Shown piece by piece: positions 1-6,211 of a stretch of 6,232 nt of DNA. This DNA is from Oscillospiraceae bacterium (lineage in GTDB: Bacteria; Bacillota; Clostridia; Oscillospirales; Acutalibacteraceae), in contig JAQXHW010000138.1 in assembly GCA_029007475.1 (NCBI GenBank), positions 1-6,232 on the forward strand, written 5' to 3'. The position numbers were made by a program, and so were the translations under genes. The notes under the pieces were generated by a model that ran no database searches, had not been told where the DNA came from, and saw nothing but the letters and a program-made list of their open reading frames with translations. Every line of letters starts with the position of its first letter. Positions within the stretch are counted from its first letter, which is position 1.

Positions 1-608
1 ACCCTTCTGTAAACTCAAAGCTTAAGGACTGCATTGCAAAGGCTAAGGCTGCCAATGTTCCTAACGATAATATCGAACGCATCATCAAAAAGGCTTCAAG
101 TGACGCTGACTCTACAAATTATGAGGCTGTTACCTATGAAGGCTACGGTCCGAGCGGCGTTGCTGTTATTGTTGAAGCACTTACAGACAACCGCAACAGA
201 ACAGCAGGTGAGGTAAGACATTACTTTGATAAATTCGGCGGAAATATGGGAACACAGGGCTGCGTAAGTTTTATGTTCTCACAAAAGGGTGTACTTGTAA
301 TTGAACGTGAAGACCTTGAAAAGGACGAGGATACCGTTATGAGCGACGCACTTGAATGCGGTGCTTCCGACTTTGAGGCTGACGAGGATATTTTCACTAT
401 TTATACAGAGCCTTCCGACATGGGAGCTATCCGCGACGACCTTGCTGACAAGGGCTATAACTTCGTTACCGCTGAGGTTGCTATGGTGCCCAACACCTAC
501 ACAAAGGTTGACGACCCTGCTGTTCAGGAGAAGCTCCAGAAAATGCTTGATATGTTTGAGGATAACGACGATATCCAGAACGTCTGGCACAACTGGGAGA
601 CTGAATAA
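1..608 (+). CDS. yebC: YebC/PmpR/TACO1-family protein, 5'-truncated by window edge
   Basis: The reading frame is open from base 3 to a TAA at 606-608 and gives 201 visible residues. The family is usually about 240 residues, so roughly 40 N-terminal residues lie outside the window. Family hallmarks are visible: an N-terminal helical part with KAKAANVPNDNIERIIKKA (visible residues 13-31), YEGYGPSG (45-52), the highly conserved TDNRNRT (61-67), and GGNMGTQGCVSFMF (79-92) leading into the acidic alpha/beta C-terminal domain. Family knowledge: these cytoplasmic proteins were annotated as transcriptional regulators (PmpR), while the mitochondrial relative TACO1 and some bacterial members act in translation; the sequence alone does not decide between these roles here. 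The protein ends in NWETE and a strong terminator follows 22 bp later, so this is the last gene of its transcript. Codon use is rich in GCT, GTT and CTT, as in the phosphoglucomutase gene, which suggests good expression. Family assignment is very secure. Confidence 0.96.
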   Translation, partial: PSVNSKLKDCIAKAKAANVPNDNIERIIKKASSDADSTNYEAVTYEGYGPSGVAVIVEALTDNRNRTAGEVRHYFDKFGGNMGTQGCVSFMFSQKGVLVIEREDLEKDEDTVMSDALECGASDFEADEDIFTIYTEPSDMGAIRDDLADKGYNFVTAEVAMVPNTYTKVDDPAVQEKLQKMLDMFEDNDDIQNVWHNWETE

Positions 609-630
609 TAAATTTACACACGGCTTATTG

Positions 631-668
631 AGCGGAGTTTTTTTGAAAACTCCGCTTTTTCTTTTGTT
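631..668 (+). terminator. Intrinsic terminator after yebC
   Basis: A perfect 11-bp stem, AGCGGAGTTTT (631-641) with AAAACTCCGCT (646-656), closes a 4-base TTTG loop and runs into a T-rich tract from 656 onward. It lies 22 bp after the yebC stop and before the ribosome site of the next gene, so it separates the two transcripts. Confidence 0.93.
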
Positions 669-683
669 TTTTCTTAAAAAGTC

Positions 684-715
684 TACACATTTCGACAGTT
701 TTCGATTATTATATT
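684..715 (+). promoter_or_regulatory. Possible weak promoter for the secreted dockerin-like gene
   Basis: Since a terminator precedes it, the gene at 744 needs its own promoter in the 75 bp between. The best -10 candidates are the overlapping TATTAT (707-712) and TATATT (710-715). No good -35 lies at 17 bp: TACACA (684-689) matches TTGACA at only four of six positions, and the better TCGACA (692-697) is too close. The assignment is tentative; the gene may use an activator or an alternative sigma factor. Confidence 0.35.
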
Positions 716-743
716 AACAGAAAACCAAAAGGAGTGTGAGGAC

Positions 744-1832
744 TTGAAAAAGTACATCAACAAATTTGCTGCACTTGTTATTATCATTTTCCTTACTCTG
801 CCCTTTGCCTATATTTCCGCTGAGAGTGAAAGGTTTTTCTATCTTGTTGATTATGCCGACGACCAAGGCTATCAAATCAAAATAACCGACGACACTGTAT
901 ACATAAACTCAAGTACTCTAAACGAGGAGCTTCCAAACGCCTCTCACTTCTACGACTGCTGCGTCTATAACGGAGTTTTCAGCTTCTTAGGCTACACTCT
1001 TATCAACGGAAATTTAGGAAAACAGATTGTTGTTTTTACCTACGATTCAAAGGAAAATTATCAAAGCTCATTCGCGATTATCAACAACTCCTCCGGCATA
1101 CCCTCAACCTTTGCCGCAGATACTTACGGCAAGGTTTACTTTACCTCGAGCGAGAATAACACCCTGCTCTACTGCTACTCAAAATCGGGACTTCAGTACA
1201 CCTCAAAGCTCAGCGCGAACGCTTTACAGCTGCTCTGTCTGGACGGAAAGAATCTTACTGTAATTACCACGGACGGAGTTTACATACTGAGAGATAATCT
1301 CCCCTATCTTGTGAACACCTACATTCCCGAAACCCCCTGCTTCTACGCAGGCGGCGGCATAGTAAGGGACTCGGCAAATACCGAATACACCTATGAGGAC
1401 GGAAACCCGGTGAAAATAGAGCCTGAGGAAACTCTCTTGCCGACTGAAGCTCCCAACAACGAAAACACTCTTGAAATTATCGAAAGCGAAAAGTATCTGA
1501 TTGTCCCAGTAGGGACTACCGTAGCAAAGCTGAGAAAAGCTCTTGGCTTAAACTTAGGAGAAATATCCGTAACCAAAGCAAACGGAAAAGCTATCACCTC
1601 GGGAAAGCTGGGTACAGGCATGAAGGCAGAATATAATGGGCTTGAAAAATACACGGTCATTATGGGTGAGCTTACCTCAGAGGGAAACATCAACTCCCGA
1701 GATTTGAAGCTCATGATGAAGCTGCTCACCGGAGAGGAGAAAACCACGGAGATACTCTTACTTGCAGGTGATTTAGACGGAAACGGAATTCTCAACACAA
1801 AGGACCTTTTAGCTCTTTCAAAGTTATATTAA
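744..1832 (+). CDS. Secreted protein with beta-rich body and C-terminal dockerin-like repeats
   Basis: The product is 362 residues and begins at a TTG codon, chosen because AAAGGAG (728-734) sits 9 bases upstream and the residues that follow form a clean signal peptide: KK at 2-3, a hydrophobic core about 9-24, and likely cleavage after ISA (residue 26). The body (27-224) is rich in aromatic beta-strand segments with blade-like units such as YGKVYFTSSENNTLLYCYS (128-146) and GKNLTVITTDGVYIL (168-182), suggesting a propeller-like fold; this is inference. An acidic Pro/Thr linker (225-250) leads to a small beta module beginning VPVGTTVAKL (254-263), of a kind often seen before dockerin-like repeats in Clostridia proteins. 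At the C-terminus are two F-hand-like repeats: 308-326 (GELTSEGNINSRD, with loop positions 1 and 3 changed to E and T) and 342-362 (GDLDGNGILNTKD, with D, D, N, N, D at positions 1, 3, 5, 9, 12). Known dockerins bind cohesins in a calcium-dependent way. No enzyme motif was recognised, so the substrate is unknown. It is flanked by terminators and so is probably monocistronic. Confidence 0.88.
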   Translation: MKKYINKFAALVIIIFLTLPFAYISAESERFFYLVDYADDQGYQIKITDDTVYINSSTLNEELPNASHFYDCCVYNGVFSFLGYTLINGNLGKQIVVFTYDSKENYQSSFAIINNSSGIPSTFAADTYGKVYFTSSENNTLLYCYSKSGLQYTSKLSANALQLLCLDGKNLTVITTDGVYILRDNLPYLVNTYIPETPCFYAGGGIVRDSANTEYTYEDGNPVKIEPEETLLPTEAPNNENTLEIIESEKYLIVPVGTTVAKLRKALGLNLGEISVTKANGKAITSGKLGTGMKAEYNGLEKYTVIMGELTSEGNINSRDLKLMMKLLTGEEKTTEILLLAGDLDGNGILNTKDLLALSKLY

Positions 1833-1839
1833 AAAAATC

Positions 1840-1880
1840 AAGGCGACTGAGATGTTTCAGCCGCCTTTGCGTTTTATTTA
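1840..1880. terminator. Bidirectional terminator between convergent genes
   Basis: A hairpin pairs 1840-1850 with 1857-1867 through GGCG/CGCC and CTGA/TCAG blocks, with one A/C mismatch (1846/1861) and a 6-base loop. On the plus strand it is followed by TTTGCGTTTTATTT; on the minus strand it is followed by seven Ts, the complement of the A run at 1831-1837. It lies in the 45-bp gap between two convergent stop codons and can end both transcripts; the minus-strand T tract is the better one. Confidence 0.85.
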
Positions 1881-2855
1881 CTGTGCTTTTTTGTAGCCGA
1901 TTCCTTCCATGACTAAGGTCTCACCGTCAAAGGAATACTTCATGGACATATCGCCTTTCTCGCCGTTGTAGTAAGGGAAAGTCACAAGAATTTCGCCGTT
2001 GTAGGTTGTATAGACAAAGCTCGTTTCAACCTCTAATTTGTCGGTGTAATACTGCATGAGAACAACACTCTCGGAGGCCTTGTACTTGCCTGTTCCGTCA
2101 GCGTTAAAGGTAAAGCTTGTTTCCATTTCGTCCTTCCATGTGCCAACCAGCTTATCGTCAATTACCATTGACTTTATCTCAGCTTCATCAACAGATGCGT
2201 GAGAAAGTGCCTTGGGGTCGTTTTTGAGGGCAGGAAGCTCTTTTCTAAGGAAGTTAAGGCTTGCATCTCCACCAAAGTTAATTTCCATCTTATCGCCGTT
2301 TTCGCTGAAAGTAACTTTACCTGTTTCGACTGAAAGACCTAAGAAATCGGTGAAGAAATTACTTGTAATATTTAGCTTACCGTCCTCGCCTTTTGCGGTC
2401 GAATAAGCGGCAATAACGTTGTTGCTTCCGTTGGTCATGTATATTTTCTCGCTGTCGAAAACAAAATACATTCCGCCGCCGTAAATCGACTGAGGCTCGT
2501 CGCCGTTATAGATAACCCAATCCCAGCTTCCTTCAACTCCCTTTTGGAAGAAGCCCCTGTAAATAAACACAGAGCCTAAAATCAGAACTGCTACAAGCAG
2601 GAAAGATACTGCGGCAATAATAATGGGCTTTTGAATTATAAAAGGCTTTTTCTTTACGGCAGAGATTTCCTCCTCTGCCGAGGCTTCCTCCTCGGCTGCT
2701 TTCTCCTCGCTGATTCCGTAGCGTTCAAGCTCAAAGTCAATATCATCCTTGTCGATATCTAAGGTCGAGGTAAATTTCTCTCCTGCCTCCTTTAAGCTTT
2801 CACCTGCGTCATCCTCGGGAATATTATTTACTAAATCTTTATTTTCTGTATCCAA
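1878..2855 (-). CDS. Membrane-anchored protein with acidic cytoplasmic tail and two lipocalin-like modules
   Basis: The product is 325 residues from a TTG start at 2855-2853. This start is preferred because GGAGG (complement of 2863-2867) lies 7 bases upstream; the frame stays open to an ATG at 2921, but that start has no ribosome site and falls inside the promoter. Residues 1-67 are very rich in Asp and Glu (including an EEEASAEEE stretch) and should be cytoplasmic. After KKK (68-70), one transmembrane helix spans about 77-99, giving a type II-like orientation with the C-terminus outside. The outer part holds two beta-rich modules, each opening with a G-x-W motif: GSWDW (109-113) and GTWKDEMETSFTFNADGTGKY (238-258), the latter resembling the lipocalin-like or DUF5640-type domains common in Clostridia. 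The modules are joined by a helical segment (about 201-232). No catalytic motif is seen. A ligand-binding or envelope-sensing role is only a guess. It has its own promoter and a shared terminator, so it is probably monocistronic. Confidence 0.85.
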   Translation of the reverse strand: MDTENKDLVNNIPEDDAGESLKEAGEKFTSTLDIDKDDIDFELERYGISEEKAAEEEASAEEEISAVKKKPFIIQKPIIIAAVSFLLVAVLILGSVFIYRGFFQKGVEGSWDWVIYNGDEPQSIYGGGMYFVFDSEKIYMTNGSNNVIAAYSTAKGEDGKLNITSNFFTDFLGLSVETGKVTFSENGDKMEINFGGDASLNFLRKELPALKNDPKALSHASVDEAEIKSMVIDDKLVGTWKDEMETSFTFNADGTGKYKASESVVLMQYYTDKLEVETSFVYTTYNGEILVTFPYYNGEKGDMSMKYSFDGETLVMEGIGYKKAQ

Positions 2856-2892
2856 AGCTATACCTCCGTACTTTTTTTTGAAATACAAGACT

Positions 2893-2921
2893 ATATTACT
2901 ATTTTTCTTAAAAGAAATCAA
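2893..2921 (-). promoter_or_regulatory. Sigma-A-type promoter of the membrane protein gene
   Basis: Reading the minus strand, TTGATT (2921-2916) and TAATAT (2898-2893) are separated by exactly 17 bp. This is close to the sigma-A consensus and 38 bp upstream of the TTG start at 2855, leaving a short leader that contains GGAGG. A 6+2+6 inverted repeat lies in the spacer (see the findings). Confidence 0.72.
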
Positions 2922-2988
2922 TATGTTTTATATGACGTTTGTGTGAAAATTTTTTTGATATTTGCTCATTTTATATGCAGAATAAGTA

Positions 2989-3017
2989 TTGAATCTATAT
3001 GTAATTTATGGTAGAAT
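2989..3017 (+). promoter_or_regulatory. Sigma-A-type promoter of the phosphoglucomutase gene
   Basis: TTGAAT (2989-2994) and TAGAAT (3012-3017) are separated by exactly 17 bp, and the -10 carries a TGG extension (3009-3011), the extended -10 signature. AT-rich DNA upstream (about 2946-2975) could act as an UP element. Transcription would begin near 3024, giving a leader of about 52 bases. The ribosome site is AGAGG (3063-3067), 8 bases before the ATG. Confidence 0.75.
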
Positions 3018-3075
3018 ACAAACAATTATTGCTTTGATAGTAATTTAACAATCTATATATAAAGAGGTTTTGATA

Positions 3076-4794
3076 ATGGACCACAATAATCTTTACAAGC
3101 TTTGGCTTGAAAATGCAACTGACGATACTGAGCTTAAGACAGAGCTCCTTGAGATTCAAGACAACGAAAAGGAAATCTACGAAAGATTTTACAGACAGCT
3201 TGCTTTCGGTACCGCAGGGCTTCGCGGTGTTATCGGCGCAGGTACTAACAGAATGAACATTTACGTTGTTCGTCAGGCTACTCAGGGCTTGGCTAACTAC
3301 ATCAATAAAAACTTCGGCGGCGGTGCTGTTGCTATTTCCCACGACAGCAGAAACAAGGCTGCGCTATTCATGTGTGAAGCCGCAAGAGTTTTAGCCGCTA
3401 ACGGAATAAAGGTTTATATCACTCGTGAGCTTCAGCCTACGCCTGTACTCAGCTATCTTGTTCGCCACTTCTCCTGTAAAGCCGGTATCATGATTACCGC
3501 CAGCCACAATCCTGCCGCTTACAACGGCTACAAGGCCTACGGCGAGGACGGATGTCAGATGACCGATGTGTCCGCAGGCATGGTTTACGATGAGATTTGC
3601 AGTATTGATATGTTCGAGGGCGTTAAGCTCTGCAATTTAGATGAGGCAATTAAGGCAGGCACTATCGAATACGTTGACGAAAGTGTTTATACCGAGTATC
3701 TCTCTGAGGTTAAGAAACAGCAGGTTAACCCCGGTATCTGCAAGGGTGCTGACCTTTCTGTTGTTTACACTCCCTTAAACGGCACAGGCAACAAGCTTGT
3801 TCGCCGTGTACTCTCCGAAATCGGCGTTGAAAACGTCAGCATAGTTAAGGAGCAGGAGCATCCCGACGGAAACTTCACAACCTGTTCTTTCCCCAACCCC
3901 GAGCTTCCCGAGGCTTTGGAATTAGGTATCAAGCTCTGTAACGAAGTTAAACCAGACCTTCTCCTTGCTACCGACCCCGACGCAGACAGAGTCGGTATTG
4001 CCGTACCCGACTGCGACGGCTCCTACCGCCTTATTACCGGTAACGAAACAGGCATCATGCTCACCGACTATATCTTAAATTGCAGAAAAGAAAACGGTAC
4101 TCTCCCCGAGGACGCCGTTGTAGTCAAGACCATTGTTTCCACAAGACTCGTTGAGCGTATATGCAAGCACTATAATACTAAGATGAAGGACGTTCTCACA
4201 GGCTTTAAGTATATCGGCGAGATTATCTTAGGTCTTGAGCAGAAGGGCAAAGAGGATAACTTCATCTTCGGCTTTGAGGAAAGCTACGGCTACCTTGCAG
4301 GCTCATATGTACGCGATAAGGACGCTGTCGTTGCTTCTATGCTCATCTGTGAAATGGCAGCTTACTACAAAAAGCAAGGAAAAACTCTCGCTGAGGTTAT
4401 CGACGGACTCTATCATGAGTACGGCTACTACTATAACAAAACTCTCGACTTCTACTTTGAGGGTGCTGAGGGTATGCACAAAATGCAGGAGCTTATGGAC
4501 TCTCTCAGAGCTAATCCGCCCAAGGAAATCGCAGGCTTTGAAGTTGAGGGTATCTGCGACTACAGGGAAAGCACAAACAAAAATCTCCTTACAGGGGATG
4601 AATCTGTTATAGACCTTCCCAAATCAAATGTCCTCTCCTGTTCTCTCGCAAGCGACAATGCCGCTATTGTAAGACCCAGCGGCACAGAGCCTAAAATAAA
4701 GCTCTACCTTACCTCTGTCGGCAAGGACAAAGAGGATGCACTAAGTATCATGGATAAGCTCGAAGAGTCGGCAAAGGCTCTCTTAGGAGTATAA
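3076..4794 (+). CDS. pgcA: Phosphoglucomutase/phosphomannomutase (alpha-D-phosphohexomutase family)
   Basis: This cytoplasmic enzyme interconverts hexose 1-phosphates and 6-phosphates, chiefly glucose, linking glycolysis to UDP-glucose, glycogen and cell-surface polymer synthesis. The product is 572 residues, in line with the long PgcA/PGM2-like branch (about 560-600). All four family sites are intact: the GTAGLRG substrate loop (45-51); the phosphoserine loop TASHNP (141-146, catalytic Ser143); the magnesium loop DPDADR (300-305, Asp300/302/304); the sugar loop GFEES (399-403); and the phosphate-binding RPSGTEPK (533-540). I chose the ATG at 3076 because AGAGG ends 8 bases upstream; an in-frame TTG at 3070 would leave only two bases. 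The gene is alone between its own promoter and terminator. Glucose versus mannose specificity cannot be read from the sequence, so the symbol follows the Bacillus subtilis relative. No defects are seen. Confidence 0.96.
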   Translation: MDHNNLYKLWLENATDDTELKTELLEIQDNEKEIYERFYRQLAFGTAGLRGVIGAGTNRMNIYVVRQATQGLANYINKNFGGGAVAISHDSRNKAALFMCEAARVLAANGIKVYITRELQPTPVLSYLVRHFSCKAGIMITASHNPAAYNGYKAYGEDGCQMTDVSAGMVYDEICSIDMFEGVKLCNLDEAIKAGTIEYVDESVYTEYLSEVKKQQVNPGICKGADLSVVYTPLNGTGNKLVRRVLSEIGVENVSIVKEQEHPDGNFTTCSFPNPELPEALELGIKLCNEVKPDLLLATDPDADRVGIAVPDCDGSYRLITGNETGIMLTDYILNCRKENGTLPEDAVVVKTIVSTRLVERICKHYNTKMKDVLTGFKYIGEIILGLEQKGKEDNFIFGFEESYGYLAGSYVRDKDAVVASMLICEMAAYYKKQGKTLAEVIDGLYHEYGYYYNKTLDFYFEGAEGMHKMQELMDSLRANPPKEIAGFEVEGICDYRESTNKNLLTGDESVIDLPKSNVLSCSLASDNAAIVRPSGTEPKIKLYLTSVGKDKEDALSIMDKLEESAKALLGV

Positions 4795-4811
4795 ATTTAA
4801 TACTAAGTCTC

Positions 4812-4846
4812 AGCCGTGGCAGAAGTTTCCGCCACGGCTTTTAATT
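4812..4846 (+). terminator. Intrinsic terminator after the phosphoglucomutase gene
   Basis: A perfect 9-bp GC-rich stem, AGCCGTGGC (4812-4820) with GCCACGGCT (4831-4839), closes a 10-base loop and is followed by TTTTAATTTT. It begins 17 bp after the stop codon and ends just upstream of the dinB promoter, so dinB is a separate transcription unit. Confidence 0.92.
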
Positions 4847-4852
4847 TTGCTA

Positions 4853-4881
4853 TTGACATTTTCGAACGGTTGTTCTATAAT
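4853..4881 (+). promoter_or_regulatory. Perfect-consensus sigma-A promoter of dinB
   Basis: TTGACA (4853-4858) and TATAAT (4876-4881) match the sigma-A consensus at all twelve positions with an exact 17-bp spacer. Such a strong promoter on an error-prone polymerase gene would need tight repression, which fits the LexA-type operator lying in the spacer. The expected start is near 4888, giving a leader of about 60 bases. Confidence 0.9.
4863..4876 (+). promoter_or_regulatory. LexA (DinR-type) SOS box in the dinB promoter
   Basis: CGAACGGTTGTTCT contains the full GAAC-N4-GTTC core and matches 12 of 14 positions of the Bacillus consensus CGAACRNRYGTTYC. It sits between the -35 and the -10 and overlaps the first base of the -10, so bound LexA would block RNA polymerase. 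This position makes SOS control of dinB very likely; binding itself is inferred. Confidence 0.85.
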
Positions 4882-4888
4882 AACCACA

Positions 4889-4902
4889 CAAACATTTGTT
4901 CT
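4889..4902 (+). promoter_or_regulatory. Second, weaker LexA-like box at the dinB transcription start
   Basis: CAAACATTTGTTCT matches 11 of 14 positions of CGAACRNRYGTTYC, with one half-site (GTTC) intact and the other changed from GAAC to AAAC. It starts 26 bp after the first box, about two and a half helical turns, and covers the expected transcription start. It could be an accessory low-affinity operator or chance similarity. Confidence 0.5.
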
Positions 4903-4950
4903 ATTCTCGAATGCTTGATGTTTAGTTTTTTAATGAAGGACCTGATGAAT

Positions 4951-6192
4951 ATGAGATTTATACTCCACAGCGACTGCAACGGCTTTTTCGCAAGCGTAGA
5001 ATGTCTGCATAATCCCGAAATAAGAAATAAGCCCGTGGCAGTTTGCGGAGACGCAGACAAACGTCACGGAATTGTACTTGCAAAAAACGAGCTTGCAAAG
5101 AAATACAAAATTCAAACAGGCGAAGCCGTTTGGCAGGCAAAGGAGAAATGCCCTGAGCTTGTAACAGTTACCCCTCACTATGACCGATATCTGAGATTTT
5201 CTAAAATGGCAACTCGAATTTACTCTGATTACTCCGACCATATTGAGCCCTTCGGCCTCGACGAGGCTTGGATTGAGCTTACAGGCAGTGTTACTGATTT
5301 TAAGCAAGCGGAAAATATCGCCCATGAAATCAGACAGAGAGTAAAGCTGGAGCTTGGCATAACCGTCAGCGTCGGGGTGAGTTTTAACAAAATTTTCGCA
5401 AAGCTGGGGAGCGACTATAAAAAACCCGACGCAGTAACGGTAATAACTCCCGATAACTATAAGAATGTGGTTCATCCCCTACCCTCAGACTGCCTTTTAG
5501 GAGTAGGAAAGGCAACAAGGAAAAAGCTCCTAAATATAGGGGTAAAGACTATCGGAGATATAGCCCATACACCTCGGGAGCTTTTGCACTCTCATTTAGG
5601 TAAATTCGGCGATACCCTCTATGCCTTCGCAAACGGCTACGACACCTCTCCCGTAAAGCCCTTGGGCTACTCAAGACTTCCTAAATCTATCGGCAACTCC
5701 ACCACCCCATCGCGGAACATGGAAAACCTCGATGACGTTAAAATCGTCTTGGGAGTACTCACCGACAGCGTTTGCAGGAGAGCAAGGGAGCAAGGCTTAG
5801 CGGCAAAAACCGTCACCGTCAACATAAGGGATGAGGACCTTTTCATTATAAACCGTCAATTAACCCTCAATCGCCACAGCAACCTGACAAGTGAGATAAA
5901 CGCCGCCGCTCTTGCTGTATTTGACGAAAATTATCAGTGGCGAAAGCCTATCCGCAGTATCGGCGTCACCCTATCAGACTTTGTAAGGGATTTTGCCCCT
6001 GTGCAGACCTCTCTCTTTGTAAACGAGGTAAAACGAGAGCAAAAAACTCAGCTTGATAAATCCTTGGACTCACTAAAAAAGCGGTTCGGCGCCTTCTGTG
6101 TCCGTCCTGCATTTATGCTTAAAGACAGGGAGCTATCAGGCTTTTCGCCTAAAGAAGAAAACATCGTGCATCCCGTTGGATATTTCGGATAG
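4951..6192 (+). CDS. dinB: DNA polymerase IV, Y-family translesion polymerase (DinB)
   Basis: This error-prone polymerase copies past damaged bases during the SOS response. The product is 413 residues. The start is the ATG at 4951: aligning AAGGA (4936-4940) with the anti-Shine-Dalgarno places it at good spacing and gives the typical MRFILHSD opening. An ATG at 4945 is possible; the open frame upstream to 4816 begins inside the terminator and is not coding. Palm motifs: HSDCNGFFASVE (6-17, catalytic Asp8, steric gate Phe13) and LDEAW (103-107, catalytic Asp104 and Glu105). A GVSFNKIFAKLGSDYKKPDA block (142-161) follows, then a thumb helix-hairpin-helix (about 182-205) and the little finger (about 240-345). 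A sliding-clamp motif QTSLF (352-356) follows, and then a conserved-looking tail ending HPVGYFG. Asn10 replaces the Asp found in Escherichia coli, and Gly replaces the usual Ser before LDEA; both look like lineage traits, not inactivation. The gene appears intact and SOS-regulated. Confidence 0.96.
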   Translation: MRFILHSDCNGFFASVECLHNPEIRNKPVAVCGDADKRHGIVLAKNELAKKYKIQTGEAVWQAKEKCPELVTVTPHYDRYLRFSKMATRIYSDYSDHIEPFGLDEAWIELTGSVTDFKQAENIAHEIRQRVKLELGITVSVGVSFNKIFAKLGSDYKKPDAVTVITPDNYKNVVHPLPSDCLLGVGKATRKKLLNIGVKTIGDIAHTPRELLHSHLGKFGDTLYAFANGYDTSPVKPLGYSRLPKSIGNSTTPSRNMENLDDVKIVLGVLTDSVCRRAREQGLAAKTVTVNIRDEDLFIINRQLTLNRHSNLTSEINAAALAVFDENYQWRKPIRSIGVTLSDFVRDFAPVQTSLFVNEVKREQKTQLDKSLDSLKKRFGAFCVRPAFMLKDRELSGFSPKEENIVHPVGYFG

Positions 6193-6211
6193 GAAACATC
6201 ATAGGTTTCAC

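Noticed and set aside
690..705. TTTCGA repeated 10 bp apart upstream of the dockerin-like gene
   Set aside because: The repeat is too short in an AT-rich region to support an operator call without comparison to relatives.
3034..3063. TTGATA plus TATAAA as a second pgcA promoter
   Set aside because: The -10 would overlap the ribosome site and the 18-bp spacing is less good; the promoter at 2989-3017 is clearly better.
3070..3075. TTG at 3070 as the phosphoglucomutase start
   Set aside because: It would lie only two bases from the AGAGG ribosome site; the ATG at 3076 has an 8-base spacing.
2995..3342. Minus-strand open frame overlapping the pgcA promoter and 5' end
   Set aside because: It is antisense to the conserved GTAGLRG region of pgcA and runs through the promoter; no recognisable protein features.
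4816..4950. In-frame 45-residue N-terminal extension of dinB from an ATG-less start at 4816
   Set aside because: It begins inside the pgcA terminator stem and runs through the dinB promoter and LexA boxes; the family normally begins at the HSD motif region, which fits the ATG at 4951.
4930..5475. 181-residue minus-strand open frame opposite dinB
   Set aside because: It is antisense to a clearly conserved gene, has no ribosome site that I can see, and its translation resembles no family I know.
6193..6209. GAAAC/GTTTC inverted repeat after dinB as a terminator or operator
   Set aside because: The stem is only 5 bp with a 7-base loop and no T tract follows; the spacing does not fit a LexA box.
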